Assembly: GCA_029939715.1 (NCBI GenBank)
Contig: JAOZSJ010000106.1
Location: 1 to 13,054, forward strand
DNA: 13,054 nt
Direction of reading: 5' to 3'
Source: 4572-123 sp002084545
Lineage (GTDB): Bacteria > Desulfobacterota > Desulfobacteria > Desulfobacterales > 4572-123
Shown here: in pieces, positions 1-5,975 of the stretch
Layout of the letters: every line of letters starts with the position of its first letter
Numbering within the stretch: position 1 is the first letter of the stretch
Translations under genes and position numbers: made by a program
Notes under the pieces: generated by a model
Database searches by the model: none
Seen by the model: only the letters and a program-made list of their open reading frames with translations
Told to the model about the DNA's origin: nothing

Positions 1-20
1 ATCAGACTGTTTTGCATAAT

Positions 21-38
21 TATACCTTTACGAGTATA
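21..38. promoter_or_regulatory. Operator-like palindrome, copy 1
   Basis: The sequence TATACCTTTACGAGTATA has TATAC/GTATA arms around an 8-base centre. It matches the second copy at 76-93 in 14 of 18 positions. Read on the minus strand it contains GGTATAAT, a -10-like hexamer. A paired arrangement of similar palindromes suggests a transcription factor binding two sites, probably controlling a leftward gene outside the window. The regulator family is unknown. Confidence 0.35.
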
Positions 39-75
39 GATATAACAATATAATGCCTATGTTTAAATAGATTTG

Positions 76-93
76 TATACCTTATCAGGTATA
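76..93. promoter_or_regulatory. Operator-like palindrome, copy 2, overlapping a -10-like hexamer
   Basis: TATACCTTATCAGGTATA is a perfect 6-base inverted repeat (TATACC/GGTATA) around TTATCA. It overlaps TATAAT at 90-95 on the plus strand. Its centre is 55 bases from that of copy 1, about five helical turns, so a regulator bound at both sites would sit on the same DNA face. No plus-strand gene follows, which makes a role in a leftward promoter more likely. Confidence 0.4.
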
Positions 94-191
94 ATATAGT
101 CGGGTTTTGTTCTAACGGTCAGCCTGTGTAGTGGAACCGACACGGAGTGAGAGGGGGAAGAGATGAAGTGTAAATAAATTTTTCAGGGTAT

Positions 192-2663
192 TCAGTATGT
201 TTCGTGGTTAATGCCTGCGATTTTGGCCCGGTACAGGCGCAGGCTGTTGGAGACCACCGAAATACTGCTGAAGGCCATGGCAAAGGCCGCCAGCATGGGA
301 TGCAGTTGTCGTAAAAAGACCGGAACACCGTCAAAGGGCTGCAAGATGCCGGCGGCAATGGGGATCAGGAGGATATTATAGCCGAAGGCCCAGAAAAGGT
401 TCTGGCGGATGGTCTTCATGGTGGCGCGGCTGAGCCGGATCGCCTTTGACACGCCGGTGAGGCTGCCGCCGGCAAGGATTATATCGGCACTTTCAATGGC
501 CACATCCGTACCGGTGCCAATGGCCATGCCCACATCGGCTATGGCAAGGGCCGGGGCGTCGTTGATGCCGTCACCAACCATGGCAACAAAGCGACCGCCC
601 TGTTTCAGCTCCTGGATTTTTGAAGCTTTTTCCGCCGGATGCACTTCGGCAAGGATCTCTTGGATGTTGAGTTCGGCGGCAATGGATCGGGCCGTTCCAA
701 GGCTGTCGCCGGTGAGCATGACCACCTTTAGGCCGTTGTCGTGAAACTCGGCCACGGCTTTTTTTGAATCCGGCTTGAGAACATCGGAAACCGCAATCAG
801 GCCACAGGGCCGTTGATCCTGAACCACCATCATAACGGTTTTGCCTGCGGTGCGCATAGAAGCAATCTTCTCAAGGACAGGGCCTTGCATATCCATTTCA
901 GATGCATCGAACCATCCGGGCTTGCCCACCATCACGCGCCTGCCCTCTATCACCCCTGTAACCCCCCGGCCCCCGGATGATTTGAATTTTAAAGGGTCAA
1001 CAAGATCGATGCCCAGGTCCCGGGCCGCATCAACAATGGCCCTGCCCAGGGGGTGCTCAGATCCCTGTTCAACAGAGGCTGCTATTTTCAGCAGGTTCTC
1101 CCGGCTGTTGCTTTCCGGTTCAAACGTCATTACATCGGTCACCACCGGTTTCCCTTTAGTAAGCGTGCCGGTTTTGTCTACCACGATGGTATCGAGCTTG
1201 GCAGTTCTTTCAAGGGCATCACTTTTTTTGAATAAAACCCCTGTTTCCGCGCCTTTACCGGTGCCGGCCATGATGGCGGTGGGGGTGGCCAGGCCAAGGG
1301 CACAGGGACATGCAATCACCAGAACCGCCACCAGCCGGATCATGGCGGTAACTCCTTCACCAGTGAGGCTCCACCACAGGAAAAACGTCACCATCGCCGC
1401 CGTGATCACCATGGGGACAAAGACCGCTGCCACACGGTCGGCCATGGCCTGGATGGGAGCCTTGCTTCCCTGGGCTTCCTGTACCAGCCGGATAATATTG
1501 GCCAGCGCGGTTTCACGGCCCACCCGGGTCGCTTCAAACTTCAGCAATCCTTCCTTATTGATGCTGCCGCCCACCACCTTGTCGCCTCTTTTTTTGTCCA
1601 CGGCCAGCGGCTCACCGGTGAGCATTGATTCGTCTACGGCGGATTCACCCTCTGTCACATGCCCGTCCACGGGAATTTTTTCCCCCGGCCGGACAAGGAT
1701 GATATGGCCAACCTGTACACGGGCCAGGGCAATCTCTTCGGGTCTGCCGTTTTCAATGATTGTGGCGGTCTTCGGCTGAAGCCCCATAAGACGACGGATG
1801 GCACCGCCGGTTTTGCCCCTGGTCCGGGCTTCGAGCATCTTGCCCAGCTTTATCAATGTGATTATGACCGCCGAGGTTTCAAAATAAACATGGGCGCCAA
1901 GGTGCGGGAAAAAAAGCACTGCTATCGAATAAAAATAAGCCACGGATGAGCCCATGGCCACCAGCAGATCCATGTTTGCGTTTTTATTTTTAAGGCTTTT
2001 AAACCCGCCAATATAGTAATCCCACCCGGTATAGAACTGGACCGGTGTTGCCAGGGCAAAAAAAAGCCAGTTCACCCACGCCCCATGGCTCCAGGGGCCG
2101 ACAAATGAAAAATCACGGGCCATGCTGAGAAGAAACAGGGGCAGGGTAAAACCAAGACCGAAAACAAATTTTTTTGTTTGCCCCTTTATCTCCGCTTCCC
2201 GGGCCATCTGTTCGGAGTCTTCTCCGTCTTTAGTTTCATTCGGTGAAATTACACCGAAACCGGCTTTTTCGATGCCTGTTATGATATCATTGACTGTCGT
2301 AACACCGGGGATATACTCTACTGCAGCCCTTGACGAGGCAAAGTTAACCTCGGCACTTACTACTCCCGCTGTTTTTTGATTTAAAACTCTTTCAATGCCT
2401 GCAGCACAGTTTACACAAGACATCCCGGTTACCGGCAGATCAATTCCGGCGGTGGGAACGGCATATCCAAGGTCATTGATGGTTTTAATCAGGTCTTTCA
2501 CTTGCAGCATCTGCGGATCAAAATCCATGGTGGCCTGTTCCGACGCAAAATTAACGCTGACCCCTGCAACACCATCTATTTTTTTAATACCACGCTCGAT
2601 GTTCGCAGCACAGTTGACGCATGTCATGCCGGTAATGGGCAGTATTATTTTTTGCAGGGACAT
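192..2663 (-). CDS. copA: Cu+-exporting P1B-type ATPase
   Basis: This is a copper(I)-translocating P-type ATPase that pumps Cu+ out of the cytoplasm at the cost of ATP. The 823-residue protein begins with two heavy-metal-associated domains (metal sites C15-x2-C18 and C83-x2-C86, each in a GM[TS]CVNCAA context). Transmembrane helices, an actuator TGEPLAVD segment, the CPC metal site in the membrane (C452-C454), the phosphorylation motif DKTGT (D496), SEHPLG, and GDGINDAPAL follow in the usual order. The last helices carry FGYN and MAFSSISVVSN, which are typical of Cu+ (P1B-1) pumps. I chose the ATG at 2663 because the longer frame to 3002 runs through the neighbouring gene and shows no homologous sequence. 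It lies 58 bases after the siroheme protein on the same strand, so it may be the last gene of that operon. It ends in TGA at 192-194. Confidence 0.95.
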   Translation of the reverse strand: MSLQKIILPITGMTCVNCAANIERGIKKIDGVAGVSVNFASEQATMDFDPQMLQVKDLIKTINDLGYAVPTAGIDLPVTGMSCVNCAAGIERVLNQKTAGVVSAEVNFASSRAAVEYIPGVTTVNDIITGIEKAGFGVISPNETKDGEDSEQMAREAEIKGQTKKFVFGLGFTLPLFLLSMARDFSFVGPWSHGAWVNWLFFALATPVQFYTGWDYYIGGFKSLKNKNANMDLLVAMGSSVAYFYSIAVLFFPHLGAHVYFETSAVIITLIKLGKMLEARTRGKTGGAIRRLMGLQPKTATIIENGRPEEIALARVQVGHIILVRPGEKIPVDGHVTEGESAVDESMLTGEPLAVDKKRGDKVVGGSINKEGLLKFEATRVGRETALANIIRLVQEAQGSKAPIQAMADRVAAVFVPMVITAAMVTFFLWWSLTGEGVTAMIRLVAVLVIACPCALGLATPTAIMAGTGKGAETGVLFKKSDALERTAKLDTIVVDKTGTLTKGKPVVTDVMTFEPESNSRENLLKIAASVEQGSEHPLGRAIVDAARDLGIDLVDPLKFKSSGGRGVTGVIEGRRVMVGKPGWFDASEMDMQGPVLEKIASMRTAGKTVMMVVQDQRPCGLIAVSDVLKPDSKKAVAEFHDNGLKVVMLTGDSLGTARSIAAELNIQEILAEVHPAEKASKIQELKQGGRFVAMVGDGINDAPALAIADVGMAIGTGTDVAIESADIILAGGSLTGVSKAIRLSRATMKTIRQNLFWAFGYNILLIPIAAGILQPFDGVPVFLRQLHPMLAAFAMAFSSISVVSNSLRLYRAKIAGINHETY

Positions 2664-2721
2664 TTTATTTTTCCGTGGTATTCCGTAGCGAATATCAGTG
2701 TTTTTAGATAGGCAATAGCGA

Positions 2722-3498
2722 TCAAATAAAATCGGCGATGTTGAATATTTCAGCAAACCGTTCACCCTGCTTGCTGTTGGCCTTGTAAAATTCAACGCAT
2801 CGACGGACAAGATCAACGACCTCGTCTTCACTGTAAATCCCGGGCAGTTCCTGGGCAAGCTGCGGATGGCGGCCCAGTTTGCCCCCCAGCTGCACCCGGA
2901 AACCCTTTTTATCCAGGGCGATGGTTCCGGTGGGGCAGACATCGATGCATTTACCGCAGGCAAGGCAGCGCTTATAATCGATCTCCACATCTTCCTTTTC
3001 ATTATCGATCAGGACAGCCGCTTCCCTGCATTGATCGACACATGCATTGCAGAGAGTACAGGCCTCTTCGGTAATCATCGGCAGGGCCGCGCCGATAATG
3101 CCGATATCCTTGATCTGCACCTGGGAGCAGGCATTGGGGCAATCCGCCATGGCGATCCTGAATTCATGGTGAAATTTAAGTTCACCACTGACTGTCGATT
3201 TTAAGAAGGAGAGCAGGTCTTCGGATTTGAGCAGGGCCTCTATCTTTTGATTGAGAGTGTCGCTGACAACACTGCGGTTTGGGCATCCGGAAGGCCCGAA
3301 ACAGGTGTCCAGTTGATATCCCTTTACCTCGGATGCCATGTTCGTCAGATAGCGGGCTTTAACAGCCTTTACTTCGGCCATGGTCACGGTTTTTCTGTCG
3401 GCGTCATCTGCCGATTTTTCCACTCGGGACCGCACTTTTTTCCGGACAAAAAAAGGCACCTTTTTTATGGCTGCCTCGGCCTCTGCGGTCCATTGCAT
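2722..3498 (-). CDS. PCP_red-siroheme-2x[4Fe-4S] fusion, small sulfite/nitrite reductase-like protein
   Basis: This is a 258-residue cytoplasmic redox protein with no signal peptide. Residues 3-48 resemble the PCP_red domain (WTAEAEAAIKKVPFFVR...VEKSA) known from the C-terminus of light-independent protochlorophyllide reductase subunit B. Residues 60-125 carry a siroheme-[4Fe-4S] signature, C66-x5-C72 and C120-x3-C124, as in sulfite and nitrite reductases. A bacterial two-cluster ferredoxin follows (C147-C150-C153-C157 and C178-C181-C184-C188-P). The layout resembles the short, one-domain assimilatory-type sulfite reductases of anaerobes, which are about half the size of DsrA or CysI. Electron transfer to a siroheme substrate site is inferred; the substrate is unknown. 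Its ATG directly follows the TAA of the tiny upstream ORF, with GGAG as ribosome-binding site inside that ORF, so translation is probably coupled. Confidence 0.82.
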   Translation of the reverse strand: MQWTAEAEAAIKKVPFFVRKKVRSRVEKSADDADRKTVTMAEVKAVKARYLTNMASEVKGYQLDTCFGPSGCPNRSVVSDTLNQKIEALLKSEDLLSFLKSTVSGELKFHHEFRIAMADCPNACSQVQIKDIGIIGAALPMITEEACTLCNACVDQCREAAVLIDNEKEDVEIDYKRCLACGKCIDVCPTGTIALDKKGFRVQLGGKLGRHPQLAQELPGIYSEDEVVDLVRRCVEFYKANSKQGERFAEIFNIADFI

Positions 3499-3693
3499 TT
3501 AGTTTTTCTCCGGTAATATATTTTGCATGTTTTCAGTTTTCACGAATGTCGTGTCATTACTTTTGATTTGCTTTTGCTCCGTCACCTGACAGGCCTTTTT
3601 CATTCAGGTGGAAATGCCCATCTTCGGCAGAACATAAAGCTGCATCACAAAATAAAATCCGATCATCAGTAAAACAATCAGGGCCTCTTTCAT
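3499..3693 (-). CDS. Candidate small single-helix membrane selenoprotein (UGA at codon 30)
   Basis: The frame starts at an ATG that overlaps the stop of the upstream cytochrome b gene (ATGA, 3690-3693). It encodes a hydrophobic helix (residues about 4-22), then LPKMGIST, then an in-frame TGA at 3604-3606. If read as selenocysteine, the frame continues for 34 residues, beginning MKKACQ (a U-x4-C pattern, U30 and C35), and ends with TAA at 3499-3501, touching the next ATG. The product would have 64 residues. A SECIS-like hairpin follows the UGA (separate entry). The exact fit between both neighbours, the hairpin and the nearby cysteine favour recoding. The plain alternative is a 29-residue peptide, possibly followed by a 34-residue ORF whose ATG directly follows the TGA. 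I do not know a function; a membrane-tethered thiol/selenol redox role is inference. The ORF is too short for normal gene callers. Confidence 0.6.
3576..3594 (-). promoter_or_regulatory. SECIS-like hairpin downstream of the UGA
   Basis: On the minus-strand RNA, GCCUGUCAGGUGACGGAGC folds into seven pairs (G-C, C-G, then a bulged A on the 3' side, then C-G, U-G, G-C, U-A, C-G) with an apical AGGU loop. The loop GG lies 18-19 bases after the UGA. As I recall, E. coli fdhF also has an AGGU loop, with its GG at 19-20. SelB recognises the apical loop GU in known bacterial SECIS elements. The stem was found by hand and has not been scored. Confidence 0.55.
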
Positions 3694-4175
3694 GGTCTCT
3701 CCCTTACTATAGTCCATTTTTTTTTGAAAAGCATACAGTACATTCCCGCCGTGAGTATTGCCACGAAAAGGCATACATGAGCAATATCCAGAAAAATGAT
3801 AAGCCCCGGAGCAAAGGTTGAAGCAGCAAGGTTTCTGATCACAAGCAGGCCCCCTGTGATCACAAGTAAAAGAAGAATTCCGGCCCGGACATAGCCGGAC
3901 GTGGTGATTTTTATTTTTTTCCTGCCGTCAAGCAGATATTCGACTGCCATGTAGGTTATAATGGCAATAAGCAGTATGGCAAAAAGGTAATGCATGTAAT
4001 GGGTTACATAAAATTGGCCCAGCCATCCGAATCCGGGAATATCGGCGATGTAGTAGCGCTTGAATATGGGCATCTGGCCGAGTCCCGTCAGTGTAAGGAA
4101 AAAAACCGACAGCAGGTAAATGTAGCGGGCCATGGTTTTTTTCTTTTGCCCGGCAAGGTTATTGTTTTGATTCAT
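3690..4175 (-). CDS. Four-helix membrane protein, putative cytochrome b subunit
   Basis: This 161-residue protein has four hydrophobic helices at about residues 17-36, 55-81, 95-115 and 123-150. Histidines H59 and H62 (THYMHY) lie at the start of helix 2 and H133 in helix 4, so it could bind heme b like the quinone-linked cytochrome b subunits that partner exported ferredoxins. I see no match I can name with certainty. Its start overlaps the end of the TAT iron-sulfur gene by 17 bases and its TGA overlaps the start of the tiny UGA-containing ORF, so co-translation is very likely. The inferred job is to pass electrons between the quinone pool and the periplasmic iron-sulfur protein. An internal ATG at residue 15 is an alternative start. 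It is not a NrfD/PsrC protein, which would be about twice as long. Confidence 0.7.
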   Translation of the reverse strand: MNQNNNLAGQKKKTMARYIYLLSVFFLTLTGLGQMPIFKRYYIADIPGFGWLGQFYVTHYMHYLFAILLIAIITYMAVEYLLDGRKKIKITTSGYVRAGILLLLVITGGLLVIRNLAASTFAPGLIIFLDIAHVCLFVAILTAGMYCMLFKKKWTIVRERP

Positions 4176-5133
4176 CCTGATTTCCTTTCTGCGTCATTTT
4201 ATAAAATTTCCCCGCGGCCGCGGCCGCACCCGCAATCGGGGCCACCAGCATGGCTGCGGCCAGGTTGTTGGCATCGGCCATGGTGTCTTTCACCGGATCC
4301 AGGTGGGGCTGCCCCTTTCCTTTTTCAATGGATTTGTTGAGCTCTTCAAAGGGCACCGGCGACACATAAATCGTATTGGTCCCGCCGTTTTCCGTTTCTC
4401 CATAGATATAACCATTGATCTCTTTTGCCAGGGCATGCGCTTTTTTGATGATTTCATCCCGCGGTCCGATGGTCTGAACATCTTCGGGACAGGCCTCGAT
4501 ACAGGCCGGCAGTTCTCCTTCCGCCACACGGTCATAACAGCGGTCGCATTTATACATGACACCGTTACCGGCCAGGGCAGGCAGGATATCCAGATAGATT
4601 CCCACCCCGGTCTGCCGTTCGGGAATATGCCAGGGGCAGACTGCTTTGCATTTGGAACCGCCCAGGCAGAGATCCGAATCGATTCTCGAAATGCCGTTTT
4701 CAAGCTGCCGGGCAGCTCCCCACGGGCAGAGTTTTACACAGGGTGGGTTAACACAGTGCATGCAGCGCCGCGGGATATTTATTTCGGTCAACTCGCCGTC
4801 GATTTCAGCTTCGGCATGTTGAATAAACAGCCAGTTGTAGGGAGTAAGACGATCGGTAACATCCTGTTTGTCCGACCAGTCCATAACCGGTACCCGGTCA
4901 GGATACATTTTAGGAAACGGTTTTTCCGGATTTGGGTATTTATGCCCGTTTATTTCGCTGCAGGCTAGCACGCATTCCTCGCAACCCACGCACTTTCTGA
5001 TATCAAGAAGGGTGGCCAGCGGTTGTTTTTTGTCTGCTGCCGAAGCGGTTGCGGGGGCACTGGAGGCTGCAAGCGTGCATGCCGTTGCAAGGCCAGTTTT
5101 TAAAAAAGATCTTCGGGATAATTGTTTTGACAT
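4159..5133 (-). CDS. TAT-exported four-cluster ferredoxin-type subunit (HybA/FdnH/DmsB family)
   Basis: This 324-residue protein starts with a twin-arginine signal (RRSFLK at 7-12, then a hydrophobic stretch and an Ala-rich cleavage region near 30), so it works in the periplasm. It carries four cysteine groups: C48-x2-C51-x2-C54-x3-C58; C124-x2-C127-x4-C132-x3-C136; C156-x5-C162-x3-C166; and C196-x2-C199-x11-C211-x3-C215. This is the electron-wire fold of molybdoenzyme and hydrogenase beta subunits. The third group lacks one expected cysteine (G159). A C-terminal hydrophobic Ala-rich helix (about 286-306) may anchor it, as in FdnH. No catalytic alpha subunit lies next to it, which is unusual. 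It is followed by a putative cytochrome b that overlaps it by 17 bases. An AAAGGAAA ribosome-binding site precedes the ATG. The 188 bases before it separate it from the OTR operon, so it may have its own promoter. Confidence 0.88.
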   Translation of the reverse strand: MSKQLSRRSFLKTGLATACTLAASSAPATASAADKKQPLATLLDIRKCVGCEECVLACSEINGHKYPNPEKPFPKMYPDRVPVMDWSDKQDVTDRLTPYNWLFIQHAEAEIDGELTEINIPRRCMHCVNPPCVKLCPWGAARQLENGISRIDSDLCLGGSKCKAVCPWHIPERQTGVGIYLDILPALAGNGVMYKCDRCYDRVAEGELPACIEACPEDVQTIGPRDEIIKKAHALAKEINGYIYGETENGGTNTIYVSPVPFEELNKSIEKGKGQPHLDPVKDTMADANNLAAAMLVAPIAGAAAAAGKFYKMTQKGNQDESKQ

Positions 5134-5321
5134 ATGCCGATTTTCCTTTAATGGTTTGATGTTAAAATTGAAGCTATAGATATGTGTTTGCGTTAAATGG
5201 TTACAAAAAAATAATTCATCCTTTTTACGAAATCACCAAAAGAATGGACGAAATAATTTTTATTTGCATTGCCGGAGAGTGCACAGCCTGTCCCGATTGT
5301 ATAACGCCGGGCGAATAAACG

Positions 5322-5972
5322 TTACACATTTTTCGGTTTCTTGATTGCCCAGACTGCTACAGGAGTATCCTCGGGAATTTCTTCGTAACCGCTGAACATC
5401 GCTTTGATATGCGCCGTCGGTGTATGGCCCGTAGTCGTCATATAAACATGAATGATAATAAAATGAATCAAATAGACTGCAATAATGAAATGAATCGTGG
5501 CAACTATTTGCAGGTCCAAAAAACCGGTCAATCCCCATCCTTGCCAGTCATTATAAGTCCAGTAAAGCAGTCCCGTCACAATTTGAACCGGAAGGACAGA
5601 TGAAATCAATCCCAGATAGATTAACCGCTGAAGCGGGTTGTGTTTGGACTCCCTGGTTTGATGAATCGGATGCTCTTTGCCTTGAAAAATACCGAAAAGA
5701 TAGTATTTGGCCACCTCGAATAACTTTTGAGTGGTGGGAATATATTGCTTCCATTCGGCCGTAATCAGCATCCAGAAAATGATAAAAACAACCAGTATGC
5801 ACCAGGTGATCCCTAAGAAATTGTGAAGTTTGACAGCCGACTCAAATCCAAACAGCGTATAAAAGCCATGCACTTCAAAGCCCGTGATAATCAACATGAA
5901 AATCAGCAGCATCTGAACCCAATGCCAGATCCGTTCAAACCGCGTAAATAAATATATTTTAACCATCTTCAT
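5322..5972 (-). CDS. Cytochrome b561-type membrane subunit (HydC/FdnI/thiosulfate-reductase cyt b family)
   Basis: This 216-residue integral membrane di-heme cytochrome b has the family opening RFERIWHW (H17), four main helices (about 18-37, 53-72, 116-138, 153-178) and candidate heme ligands H17, H50, H161 and H175. Such subunits exchange electrons between the quinone pool and a periplasmic partner. It starts 3 bases after the stop of the octaheme OTR-family cytochrome, with AAGGGGG as ribosome-binding site, so that cytochrome is the obvious partner. The histidine-rich stretch between helices 2 and 3 (H101, H104, H111) is notable but unexplained. Family membership is clear. The direction of electron flow is inferred to be quinol to octaheme cytochrome. 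Confidence 0.88.
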   Translation of the reverse strand: MKMVKIYLFTRFERIWHWVQMLLIFMLIITGFEVHGFYTLFGFESAVKLHNFLGITWCILVVFIIFWMLITAEWKQYIPTTQKLFEVAKYYLFGIFQGKEHPIHQTRESKHNPLQRLIYLGLISSVLPVQIVTGLLYWTYNDWQGWGLTGFLDLQIVATIHFIIAVYLIHFIIIHVYMTTTGHTPTAHIKAMFSGYEEIPEDTPVAVWAIKKPKNV

Positions 5973-5975
5973 CTC

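Larger units (their letters stand above)
1..191. other. Left-edge non-coding region with twin operator-like palindromes
   Basis: I see no supported gene here. It is AT-rich on the left and lies downstream of the minus-strand copA stop. Two related 18-base palindromes lie at 21-38 and 76-93 (separate entries). On the minus strand an ATG at 15-17 is preceded by AAAGG with a 7-base spacer, so a leftward gene could start here and run out of the window. Only 17 bases would be visible, too few to call. No convincing rho-independent terminator for copA was found: the best inverted repeat (CGGT/ACCG around 116-140) is short and has no T-run. Confidence 0.6.

Noticed and set aside
1..17. Start of a leftward gene at the window edge
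   Set aside because: The ATG and AAAGG spacing are good, but only five complete codons are visible, too few to support a gene.
841..1779. Long plus-strand open frame antisense to copA
   Set aside because: Its translation is a low-complexity Ser/Thr/Pro/Ala/Arg-rich shadow of the real gene, with no ribosome-binding site or recognisable motif.
2664..3002. N-terminal extension of the copper ATPase frame up to 3002
   Set aside because: The added sequence overlaps the siroheme/ferredoxin gene in another frame and has no heavy-metal-domain features. The first HMA domain starts right after the ATG at 2663.
4214..4227. GC-rich palindrome (overlapping GCGGCCGC units)
   Set aside because: It encodes the Ala-rich C-terminal helix of the TAT ferredoxin, so low-complexity coding explains it.
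5134..5321. Possible small gene or terminator between the cytochrome b and TAT ferredoxin genes
   Set aside because: Only frames of 14 codons or fewer have starts here, and the CCGG-type inverted repeat near 5270-5311 is weak with a long loop.
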